A stretch of 6,545 bases of DNA, taken from the NCBI GenBank assembly GCA_021767305.1, contig JAASTL010000054.1:1-6545 (forward strand). The letters are read 5' to 3'. The notes below the pieces were generated by a model. That model did no database searches and was not told the DNA's origin. It saw nothing but the letters and a program-made list of their open reading frames with translations. Below are positions 1-5,325 of the stretch, piece after piece; position 1 is the stretch's first letter; every line of letters starts with the position of its first letter. A program made the translations under genes and the position numbers. Source of the stretch: Piscirickettsiaceae bacterium. Its GTDB lineage: Bacteria > Pseudomonadota > Gammaproteobacteria > Thiomicrospirales > Thiomicrospiraceae.

Positions 1-59
1 GTTTGAATCCTAGCCGTGCTATTCAAGAATTGAAAAGCATTATGGTTAAAATGAAATAG
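1..59 (+). CDS. sdhB: Succinate dehydrogenase iron-sulfur subunit, C-terminal end (partial)
   Basis: Only the last 18 codons are in the window. The frame that starts at base 3 reads LNPSRAIQELKSIMVKMK and ends in TAG at 57-59. The LNP-[ST]-[RK]-AI...IKSM pattern is the usual C-terminus of SdhB, the subunit that carries the three iron-sulfur clusters and passes electrons from the SdhA flavin to ubiquinone at the inner membrane. The cluster cysteines lie upstream, outside the window. The identification is supported by the next gene, sdhE, which encodes the flavinylation factor for the same enzyme and is in the same frame. A short match alone would be weak; the match plus context makes it convincing. 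Confidence 0.85.
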   Translation, partial: LNPSRAIQELKSIMVKMK

Positions 60-60
60 C

Positions 61-102
61 ATGAGTTTATATGAATTAATTTACAACGGAATGTTGCAAT
101 GA
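61..102 (+). other. Possible 13-codon coupling ORF between sdhB and sdhE
   Basis: An ATG one base after the sdhB stop opens a 13-codon frame (MSLYELIYNGMLQ). It ends with TGA at 100-102, overlapping the sdhE start codon as ATGA at 99-102. The peptide resembles no family I know. The layout would let ribosomes ending sdhB restart here and hand over to sdhE, which has only a weak ribosome-binding site (GGA at 88-90). No clear Shine-Dalgarno precedes the mini-ORF, and the arrangement may be chance. Confidence 0.2.
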
Positions 103-383
103 GTTGCTGTGTACCCACCGATATTTGGCGTAAAAAAGCACAAATGCTTTGTAAACGCGGTAATTTAGAAACCGAATTATTGCTAAATAAATATATTGAA
201 ACGCTTCAAAGCCCAACCGCACAAAAAAGAATTTTGTTGGAAGCATTTTTAAACGAAAGTGATCAAAACTTGTTTAATTGGTTACTTGATCCCGAGCAAG
301 CGAGGCAAGCCCCATCAAAGTATCTAGGCATAATTGCAGAGATTAGAAACACTTATATAGACAAACAGTCAGAGTCGTCTTGA
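99..383 (+). CDS. sdhE: SdhE family FAD assembly factor for succinate dehydrogenase
   Basis: A 94-residue protein of the SdhE/YgfY/Sdh5 family, small cytoplasmic helical proteins that promote covalent attachment of FAD to SdhA (and FrdA). The family hallmark RGxxE is present as R20-G21-N-L-E24, and the second conserved block DxxLFNWL is at about 55-62 (DQNLFNWL). Length is close to the family norm of 80-95 residues. The ATG at 99 is preferred over the internal Met16, which would remove most of the first helix; its Shine-Dalgarno is weak (GGA, 8 nt upstream). The gene starts 39 bp after the sdhB stop in the same direction, so it is probably the last gene of the sdh operon, which ties it directly to its target. 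Older annotations call this family CptB antitoxin; the sdhB linkage favours the flavinylation role. No terminator separates it from the infA promoter. Confidence 0.88.
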   Translation: MSCCVPTDIWRKKAQMLCKRGNLETELLLNKYIETLQSPTAQKRILLEAFLNESDQNLFNWLLDPEQARQAPSKYLGIIAEIRNTYIDKQSESS

Positions 384-408
384 ATTCGAATGAGTAAATT
401 GTTATAAT
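380..408 (+). promoter_or_regulatory. Sigma-70 promoter of infA
   Basis: A -35 box TTGAAT (380-385, 4 of 6 consensus bases), a 17-bp spacer and a perfect -10 box TATAAT (403-408). The -35 overlaps the sdhE stop codon (381-383). The predicted start near 415 is followed by a GC-rich run (GCGCGC at 411-416), a discriminator type often seen at growth-rate-controlled promoters of the translation machinery. That regulatory reading is an inference. Confidence 0.8.
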
Positions 409-446
409 CCGCGCGCAATTTTTAGAAAGGATTAAAACATACTCTT

Positions 447-665
447 ATGGCTAAACAAGACGTAATTGAATTTGATGGTGTAGTAACAGAAACTCTGCCT
501 AACACCATGTTCAAAGTAAAACTAGAAAACGGTCACGAAATTCTTGCTCATATCTCAGGACGTATGCGTAAGAACTACATTCGTATCCTTGCTGGCGATC
601 CAGTAAAAGTCGAATTGACTCCTTACGACCTAACTAAAGGTCGTATTACTTACCGCGGTAAGTAA
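447..665 (+). CDS. infA: Translation initiation factor IF-1
   Basis: A 72-residue protein, exactly the family length, and recognisable along its whole length. It opens with [11 protein letters not shown], then [15 protein letters not shown], then [16 protein letters not shown], and ends with [20 protein letters not shown]-1 is a single OB-fold (S1-like) protein that binds the A site of the 30S subunit and helps IF-2 and IF-3 form the initiation complex. The start is fixed by the conserved MAK N-terminus. The best Shine-Dalgarno match, AAAGGA at 426-431, lies 15 nt before the ATG, unusually far. The gene has its own promoter, so it need not depend on sdh transcription. It converges on clpA and is separated from it by a strong terminator. 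In E. coli infA lies beside clpA and aat; here sdhE takes the place of aat. Confidence 0.98.
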   Translation: MAKQDVIEFDGVVTETLPNTMFKVKLENGHEILAHISGRMRKNYIRILAGDPVKVELTPYDLTKGRITYRGK

Positions 666-694
666 GACTTTTTAAAATACCCTTTCTAAAAATG

Positions 695-733
695 AAAAAA
701 CCCCTTGCTAGCAACTGCTGCAAGGGGTTTTTT
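695..733 (+). terminator. Rho-independent terminator, two-way, after infA
   Basis: An 8-bp stem CCCCTTGC/GCAAGGGG is extended by six A:T pairs (A 695-700 with T 728-733), with an 11-nt loop. The T run makes it a strong terminator for infA. The A run on the left gives the same shape on the minus strand, so it can also stop clpA transcripts that pass the weaker hairpin at 833-857. Confidence 0.93.
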
Positions 734-748
734 AGTTGATAACATTTT

Positions 749-772
749 TACTTCTATTTCTACTTCTATTTC
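749..772. repeat. Tandem 12-bp duplication
   Basis: TACTTCTATTTC occurs twice in perfect tandem (749-760 and 761-772), in the spacer between the infA terminator and the end of clpA. It probably arose by replication slippage. No function is evident. Confidence 0.85.
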
Positions 773-819
773 AAAAAGTACTTAGAACTCAAGTATTTAA
801 GCTCTATTTGTATACTTGT

Positions 820-857
820 AAAAAATAATTAAGCTGATTGATCAAGTATCAACCAGC
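820..857 (-). terminator. Probable terminator of the clpS-clpA operon
   Basis: Reading leftward from the clpA stop, a 10-bp stem (GCTGGTTGAT against ATCAATCAGC, one G-U pair) with a 5-nt loop spans 857-833. It is followed by a T-rich run (TTAATTATTTTTT, 832-820). The run is not pure T and the stem is moderate in GC, so this is a modest terminator, backed up by the stronger one at 695-733. The motif CAAGTAT appears in the loop region (843-849) and again at 790-796, with its complement at 812-818. Confidence 0.6.
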
Positions 858-867
858 ATTCAATTAA

Positions 868-3147
868 CTAGGCATCAACCAACTTAGCCTCTTTCTGCTT
901 GGTTTCGTCTTTTTTGCCAAAGATGAGTTCATCACTTTCTGCATTCAGATCAATGTAAATATCCCCACCTTGCTGTAAATCACCAAACAGGAGTTCTTCT
1001 GCCAGTGGTTTTTTGACTTTTTCTTGTACCAAACGTTCCATCGGTCTTGCTCCCATCAAGGGGTCATAACCTTTTTTCGCCAACCAGCTACGTGCTGCAT
1101 CAGAGATTTTCAGGGTCACTTTTTTATCTGCCAAGGCATTTTCAAGTGCATAGATAAATTTGTTCACCACCGAAGTCATCGACTCTTCCGACAAACGATT
1201 AAACTGAATAATGCCATCCAAACGGTTGCGGAATTCTGGTGTAAAGACTTTTTTCAGTTCACCTTCAAAATCCATAGTGTGATCTTGAACAGTGAAGCCC
1301 ATTGAGGTTCTTGCCATCTGCTCGGCGCCCACATTAGAGGTCATAATCAAAATCACATTTCTAAAGTCAGCTTTACGGCCATTGTTATCGGTAAGAGTTC
1401 CGTTATCCATTACCTGTAACAGTAGATTGAACACATCAGGATGCGCTTTTTCAATCTCGTCTAACAAGACCACCGCATAAGGGTTTTTGGTTACCGCTTC
1501 GGTCAAAAGACCACCCTGATCATAACCAACATAACCCGGAGGCGCACCAATCAAACGCGAAACCGTATGACGTTCCATATATTCAGACATATCAAAACGC
1601 AACATCTCTACGCCTAGGTGTTTGGCAAGCTGCTGACTCAGCTCGGTTTTACCGACCCCAGTTGGGCCAGCAAATAAAAATGAAGCGGTCGGTTTATTTG
1701 GATTATTCAACCCAGAGCGCGACAGATGAATAGCAGAAACTAATTGATCAACCGCATGGTTTTGCCCAAACACAACACGTTTTAAGCTGACATCCAAATC
1801 GGCCAACTTATCTTTCTCTTTTTGCGTCAGTTGCGAAACTGGAATACGCGCAATATTAGCAATGACCTGCTGAATCTCTTGCACACCAATCTGTTTTTTG
1901 CGCTTACTCGCTACCGCTAGTGCTTGTTTCGCACCGGCTTCATCAACCACATCAATCGCTTTATCCGGTAGATGGCGATCAGTTAAATATCGCGCTGAAA
2001 GTGCCACCGCTTCTTTAAGGGCTGGCAAGGTGTATTTAACGCTATGGTGTTCTTCATATTTCGATTTTAAGCCTTTAAGAATTTCAAAACTCTCTTGCTG
2101 CGAAGGTTCTTTAATATCCACTTTCTGGAAGCGTCTGGCTAAAGCACGGTCTTTTTCAAAGATACCGCGGTACTCGTCATAAGTAGTTGCACCAATACAG
2201 CGTAACTTGCCAGAAGATAACGACGGCTTCATAAGATTACTGGCATCCATGGCGCCACCCTGAACCGCTCCTGCGCCAATTACGGTATGAATCTCATCGA
2301 TAAACAGAATCGCGTGTGGTTCATTTTCTAGGGCTTTAAGGAGTGATTTAAAACGTTTTTCAAAATCACCTCGGTAGCGCGTTCCGGCTAATAAAGCCCC
2401 CATATCTAAACTATAGACTACCGCATCACGCAAAGATTCCGGCACCTTGTCTTTTTCAATTAAATGCGCCAACCCTTCAGCCACTGCGGTTTTACCCACT
2501 CCTGGCTCACCCACTAACAATGGGTTGTTTTTGCGGCGTCGACAGAGCACTTCAAGCGTTCGGTTCAACTCCCAATCTCGGCCAATAATTGGATCAATAC
2601 GCCCTTCTTGAACTTCTGCGTTTAAATTGGTGGTGAACTTTTCCAGCGGGCTAGCTTCAGATTGACCTTGCTCAGCCTCTGAATCATCATTTTCACTTTT
2701 GGCTGGTAGATATTCATCAGAGTCTGCAGCCGTTACCCCATGCGATAAATAACTTAATACATCAACACGCTCAACCCCATTGCTCTCAAGCAGGTAAACC
2801 GCTTGCGAGTCTTGTTCTGCATACATTGATGCCAAGACATGTACCGCAGTCACCTCTGGGTAACCATTGGATTGCACTAAGTAGATGGCACGTTCGATAA
2901 CGCGTTGAAAACTCATGGTAGGTTGAAGTTCATCAGGTTTACGAGAGACCATCTCAGACTCTAAAAAATTTTCTAAGCCCTCTTCAATCTTGCCCACATC
3001 GGCACCGCAGGCTCTAATCACATCCTGCACGGCTGGAATTCCCAATAACTCTAACAAGAGATGTTCAAGAGTCACAAACTCATGCTCGTATTCATGGGCA
3101 ACACTAAACGCATTACTTAAGGTCATTTGTAGTTCTTTACTTAACAT
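868..3147 (-). CDS. clpA: ATP-dependent Clp protease ATP-binding subunit ClpA
   Basis: A class I Hsp100/AAA+ unfoldase that threads substrates into the ClpP peptidase and takes N-degron substrates from ClpS. From the ATG at 3147 it has 759 residues, close to the 758 of E. coli ClpA. Order: N domain with two Clp repeats (about 1-140), an acidic linker (about 140-165), AAA+ D1 with Walker A GEPGVGKT (213-220) and Walker B ILFIDE (280-285), then D2 with Walker A GPTGVGKT (494-501), pore loop GYVG (538-541) and Walker B VVLLDE (559-564). The ClpP-docking tripeptide is MGF (616-618), where E. coli has IGL. There is no ClpB-type middle coiled coil. A GTG at 3168 would add seven residues (MPIGGGL), but the ATG has a perfect GGAGGT (3159-3154) six bases upstream and matches the family N-terminus MLSKEL. 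It overlaps the clpS stop by one base (TGATG), so translation is probably coupled. Confidence 0.97.
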   Translation of the reverse strand: MLSKELQMTLSNAFSVAHEYEHEFVTLEHLLLELLGIPAVQDVIRACGADVGKIEEGLENFLESEMVSRKPDELQPTMSFQRVIERAIYLVQSNGYPEVTAVHVLASMYAEQDSQAVYLLESNGVERVDVLSYLSHGVTAADSDEYLPAKSENDDSEAEQGQSEASPLEKFTTNLNAEVQEGRIDPIIGRDWELNRTLEVLCRRRKNNPLLVGEPGVGKTAVAEGLAHLIEKDKVPESLRDAVVYSLDMGALLAGTRYRGDFEKRFKSLLKALENEPHAILFIDEIHTVIGAGAVQGGAMDASNLMKPSLSSGKLRCIGATTYDEYRGIFEKDRALARRFQKVDIKEPSQQESFEILKGLKSKYEEHHSVKYTLPALKEAVALSARYLTDRHLPDKAIDVVDEAGAKQALAVASKRKKQIGVQEIQQVIANIARIPVSQLTQKEKDKLADLDVSLKRVVFGQNHAVDQLVSAIHLSRSGLNNPNKPTASFLFAGPTGVGKTELSQQLAKHLGVEMLRFDMSEYMERHTVSRLIGAPPGYVGYDQGGLLTEAVTKNPYAVVLLDEIEKAHPDVFNLLLQVMDNGTLTDNNGRKADFRNVILIMTSNVGAEQMARTSMGFTVQDHTMDFEGELKKVFTPEFRNRLDGIIQFNRLSEESMTSVVNKFIYALENALADKKVTLKISDAARSWLAKKGYDPLMGARPMERLVQEKVKKPLAEELLFGDLQQGGDIYIDLNAESDELIFGKKDETKQKEAKLVDA

Positions 3148-3464
3148 CAAGCCACCTCCAATTGGCACATGAGCGGATGTTTATTAGCTCTTGAGTAACT
3201 ATTCACCTGTTGCACTTTCATCTCAGCCACTTCTCGGCTGTAAACACCACAAACGCCCTTACCTTCATGGTGTACCGCCAACATAATGGCATTAGCTTTA
3301 AGTTCATCCAAATCAAAGAAACGTTGCAAAACCTCAACCACAAACTCCATTGGCGTGTAGTCGTCATTTAATAAAACCACCTGATAACGTTTGGGTGGTT
3401 TGGCTTTTGGCTTAGCCGTTTCTAACAGTAAATTTCCATCATCATGGTCTGGTGAGTAAGGCAT
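3147..3464 (-). CDS. clpS: ATP-dependent Clp protease adaptor ClpS
   Basis: A 105-residue adaptor that binds proteins with N-terminal Leu, Phe, Tyr or Trp and delivers them to the ClpA N domain for ClpAP degradation in the cytoplasm. The first 25 or so residues form the expected flexible tail. The core follows: LLNDDYTPMEFV (31-42) holds the N-degron pocket residues N33 and D34 and gatekeeper M39, and LAVHHEGKGVCGVY (62-75) holds the pocket histidine H65. The C-terminus HPLMCQLE is typical. It is the first gene of a two-gene operon with clpA, whose ribosome-binding site lies in its last codons. Its own Shine-Dalgarno is weak (AAGA about 7 nt upstream), so expression may be limited at initiation. 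I could not assign a promoter with confidence; a long inverted repeat begins 30 bp upstream of its start. No aat (Leu/Phe-transferase) gene is in this window. Confidence 0.97.
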   Translation of the reverse strand: MPYSPDHDDGNLLLETAKPKAKPPKRYQVVLLNDDYTPMEFVVEVLQRFFDLDELKANAIMLAVHHEGKGVCGVYSREVAEMKVQQVNSYSRANKHPLMCQLEVA

Positions 3465-3494
3465 AGTGATTCTTGTTCTAACTTTAAATTACTG

Positions 3495-3546
3495 AGTCGA
3501 CTCTAAATAATTAACAGAATTTAATTTTAGTTATTCAGAGTCGACT
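3495..3546. repeat. 52-bp imperfect inverted repeat upstream of clpS
   Basis: Two 20-bp arms (3495-3514 and 3527-3546) match at 18 of 20 positions around a 12-bp AT-rich centre. Both mismatches would be G-U pairs in RNA. Each arm begins at its outer end with AGTCGACTCT, which itself contains the palindrome AGTCGACT, so the site offers two small palindromes 43 bp apart (about four helical turns) inside one large one. There is no flanking T run of terminator type. It could be a regulator binding site, a hairpin in the clpS leader, or the remnant of a small palindromic repeat. Confidence 0.85.
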
Positions 3547-3702
3547 ACTTATCTTGATCAATAACTCTATTCTATATCAAAGACGCTTGGGCTATGACCT
3601 AAGCTTTAACTGAATTTTTAGAGAAAATTAATACTCTTTGTAATGTCTAAATTAGTAACGACGAACTGATTAATTTCAAGGTGTCTGGTCACTTTCTTTA
3701 AG

Positions 3703-3731
3703 ATGAAATTTTATGCCGTGTCTGGCATAAT
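3703..3731 (+). promoter_or_regulatory. Possible promoter of the phnA-family gene with overlapping operator-like palindrome
   Basis: An extended -10 (TGG then CATAAT at 3726-3731) stands 17 bp after a weak -35 (ATGAAA, 3703-3708). The palindrome TTATGCC-6 nt-GGCATAA (3711-3730) covers the spacer and most of the -10, where a bound repressor would block transcription. An alternative reading is a terminator-like hairpin, because a T7 run follows after an 8-nt gap. A second, weaker promoter candidate (AATAAT, 3774-3779) lies downstream. Initiation would be about 120 bp before the start codon. Confidence 0.3.
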
Positions 3732-3862
3732 ACCTCTCTTTTTTTATGGCTTTAGCCTGGTCAATCAATCATAAATAATCGGTCATTTGCAAATTCATCC
3801 AAATCTGTAACGGTTGGTTAGCCAAAAACTTTTTTAAAGCCCAAGCAAACAAGGATCCAATC

Positions 3863-4429
3863 ATGAGCGTAGAACAAACTCTAATAGAACGCAGCGGCAA
3901 TAAATGTGAACTTTGCGGTTCTCCAGACGGCTTATCAGTATATGAAGTTGCCCCAAGTGATGGATCTGCAGAGCAGTCCGTATTGGTTTGTGCACACTGC
4001 AAATCTCAAATTGAAAATCCAGAGACGATGGATTCAAACCATTTTCGTTGCCTGAATGACAGCATGTGGTCACCTACCCCTGCTGTTCAAGTTCTTTCAT
4101 ATCGTTTACTTCACGCCCTAAAAGGCGAAGGCTGGCCAATGGATCTGCTAGATATGATGTATCTGGATGATGACATGAAAGCTTGGGCAGATGCCGGATT
4201 AGCGCAAAAAGATGACCGTGAACCGACCAAAGATTCAAACGGTACCCTTCTGAATGAAGGTGATGACGTTACTCTAATCAAAGACTTAGATGTTAAGGGC
4301 GCAAACTTTACCGCTAAGCGCGGCACCATGGTAAAAAATATCCATTTGACAGATAACCCTTTACACATTGAAGGTAAAGTCAACGGTACCCAAATCGTTC
4401 TGGTCGCCGCATTTCTGAAAAAAGCCTAA
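3863..4429 (+). CDS. PhnA/YjdM-family protein, long form with N-terminal zinc ribbon
   Basis: A 188-residue protein. The N-terminal part has two CxxC pairs, C15-x-x-C18 and C43-x-x-C46, forming a probable zinc ribbon. The middle (about 58-115) has a conserved tryptophan-rich block (RCLNDSMWSPTPAVQV, then GWPMDLLDMMYLDD). The C-terminal part (about 124-188) matches the YjdM/PhnA domain: DSNGTLLNEGDDVTLIKDLDVKG, then KRGTMVKNI and HIEGKVNGTQIVL. E. coli YjdM is only about 110 residues with a shorter ribbon, so this is the longer form found in several gammaproteobacteria. The name comes from the phn locus; no role in phosphonate breakdown is established, and it is not the phosphonoacetate hydrolase also called PhnA. 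No phosphonate gene is nearby, so function is unknown. A good Shine-Dalgarno (AAGGA, 3851-3855) sits 7 nt before the ATG. It is followed by yebC 84 bp later, perhaps in one transcript. Confidence 0.85.
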   Translation: MSVEQTLIERSGNKCELCGSPDGLSVYEVAPSDGSAEQSVLVCAHCKSQIENPETMDSNHFRCLNDSMWSPTPAVQVLSYRLLHALKGEGWPMDLLDMMYLDDDMKAWADAGLAQKDDREPTKDSNGTLLNEGDDVTLIKDLDVKGANFTAKRGTMVKNIHLTDNPLHIEGKVNGTQIVLVAAFLKKA

Positions 4430-4449
4430 ACAACCTCTAAACAATTTAT

Positions 4450-4485
4450 TAAGCGGTAGCATAATTGTGTAAAATCTACCGCTAA
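4450..4485 (+). other. Hairpin between the phnA-family gene and yebC
   Basis: An 8-bp perfect stem AGCGGTAG/CTACCGCT (4452-4459 with 4476-4483) can be extended past a one-base bulge by two A:T pairs. The 16-nt loop is long, and the T-rich stretch after it (AATTATTCT) is poor, so it is at best a weak terminator. It could also attenuate or stabilise the message between the two genes. Confidence 0.5.
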
Positions 4486-4513
4486 TTATTCTATAGATAT
4501 ATGGAGCCATAAG

Positions 4514-5230
4514 ATGGGAAGAGCCTATCAAAACCGTAAAGAATCCATGGCAAAAACCTCGGATCAAAAAGCCAAGGTTTACAGTAAATACAGTAAAGAA
4601 ATTTACATGTGTGCCAAAAACGGTGGTGTTGAAACCAGTGGTAACCTAGCTTTAGCAGGTCTAATTGATCGTGCTAAGAAAGACCAGGTTCCAGCACATG
4701 TAATCGATAAAGCCTTAGATAAAGCCTCTGGCGGCGGCGGCGAAGATTTTGCGGTTGCCCGTTACGAAGGTTATGGTCCTGGTAGCTCAATGGTGATTGT
4801 GGATTGTTTAACAGATAACCCAAACCGTACTTTTGGTGATCTGCGCGGCGTATTCAACAAAGCCAACGCAAAACTAGGTGCACAAGGTAGCGTTAGCCAT
4901 ATGTTTGACCATTCCGCTATCTTTGTATTTGATGGCGAAGATGACGAAGCGGTTTTAGAAGCTTTGTTAATGGAAGATGTTGATGTTTCTGATGTAGAAG
5001 CGGACGGTGGAAAAATCACTGTATTTGCGCCAAACACCGAGTACAACAAAGCCAAAACAGCCCTAATCAATAGTTTTGAAGGTATAGAGTTTGATGTGGA
5101 TGAAATTCAGTTTATTCCTCAGATGACAAAAACCTTGGAAGGCGAAGATTTAGAAGATTTTGAAAAATTCATTGCCGCGCTTGAGAATGTTGATGATGTG
5201 CAAAACATCTACTACGATGTTGAACTATAA
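4514..5230 (+). CDS. YebC/PmpR (TACO1) family protein, YeeN-like type
   Basis: A 238-residue cytoplasmic protein of the YebC/TACO1 family. It begins [15 protein letters not shown] and keeps the family blocks: [18 protein letters not shown] (22-39), [25 protein letters not shown] (53-77), RYEGYGPG (83-90), [29 protein letters not shown] (103-131). The acidic C-terminal half ends [12 protein letters not shown]. The MGR start and the [10 protein letters not shown] block put it nearer E. coli YeeN than YebC, whose gene usually lies by ruvC; this genome may carry both. Members have been called transcription regulators, while mitochondrial TACO1 supports COX1 translation, and recent work on bacterial YebC-type proteins points to relief of ribosome stalling at proline-rich sequences. 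Whether that holds for this subtype is open. The start has GGAG (4503-4506) 7 nt upstream. The acidic C-terminus and family-typical length suggest an intact protein. Confidence 0.92.
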   Translation: MGRAYQNRKESMAKTSDQKAKVYSKYSKEIYMCAKNGGVETSGNLALAGLIDRAKKDQVPAHVIDKALDKASGGGGEDFAVARYEGYGPGSSMVIVDCLTDNPNRTFGDLRGVFNKANAKLGAQGSVSHMFDHSAIFVFDGEDDEAVLEALLMEDVDVSDVEADGGKITVFAPNTEYNKAKTALINSFEGIEFDVDEIQFIPQMTKTLEGEDLEDFEKFIAALENVDDVQNIYYDVEL

Positions 5231-5244
5231 ATCCATACTTATAC

Positions 5245-5309
5245 TGTGGTTTAATCCAAAAACCTAAGCCCAATATAAACAAGCTGTTCACGTTTTTGAT
5301 TAAACCATA
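5245..5309. repeat. Long hairpin in the leader of the diguanylate cyclase gene
   Basis: TGGTTTAATC at 5247-5256 pairs with GATTAAACCA at 5298-5307, and the stem continues AAAAAC/GTTTTT on the loop side past a single bulged C. A G-U and an A-U pair add to the base, giving about 18 pairs and a 28-nt loop. No T run follows on either strand, so it is not a classical terminator. The weak Shine-Dalgarno AAGG (5310-5313) starts right at the foot of the stem. A TATAAA (5274-5279) in the loop could be a -10 box, in which case the arms act as DNA rather than RNA. Confidence 0.8.
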
Positions 5310-5325
5310 AAGGCCTCAATTCATA

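Larger units (their letters stand above)
3465..3862. other. Gene-free divergent intergenic region
   Basis: About 400 bp between the divergently read clpS and the phnA-family gene, AT-rich, with no ORF I believe and no tRNA-like fold. It must hold the promoters of both directions. It contains the 52-bp inverted repeat next to clpS, a small TTGATCAA palindrome (3553-3560), the octamer GTGTCTGG twice (3681-3688 and 3718-3725), an interrupted palindrome over a possible -10 box, and a T7 run at 3739-3745. The stretch 3561-3680 shows nothing I can name. Confidence 0.7.

Noticed and set aside
99..383. sdhE read as the antitoxin CptB of a toxin-antitoxin pair
   Set aside because: No cptA-like membrane partner follows, and linkage to sdhB with the RGxxE motif supports the flavinylation role.
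1898..2182. 94-codon plus-strand ORF inside clpA
   Set aside because: It is antisense to the D1 region of clpA, resembles no known family, and has no ribosome-binding site. The same holds for the other plus-strand ORFs within 1024-1480 and 2990-3172.
3553..3560. TTGATCAA palindrome as an operator
   Set aside because: An 8-bp AT-rich palindrome is expected by chance in a region of this size and no second half-site is seen.
3748..3757. GGCTTTAGCC small hairpin as a terminator
   Set aside because: The stem is only three base pairs and the T run lies before it on the plus strand, so neither strand gives a stem followed by U.
3769..4073. Two overlapping minus-strand ORFs of 77 and 70 codons at the start of the phnA-family gene
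   Set aside because: They are antisense shadows of a clear coding frame. Their products look random and no start signals precede them.
4771..5070. 99-codon minus-strand ORF inside the yebC-family gene
   Set aside because: It is an antisense shadow of a conserved coding sequence with no family resemblance of its own.
5245..5325. A c-di-GMP riboswitch in the leader of the diguanylate cyclase
   Set aside because: The leader has a single long stem without the conserved GNRA loop and receptor sequences of class I, or the pseudoknot layout of class II.
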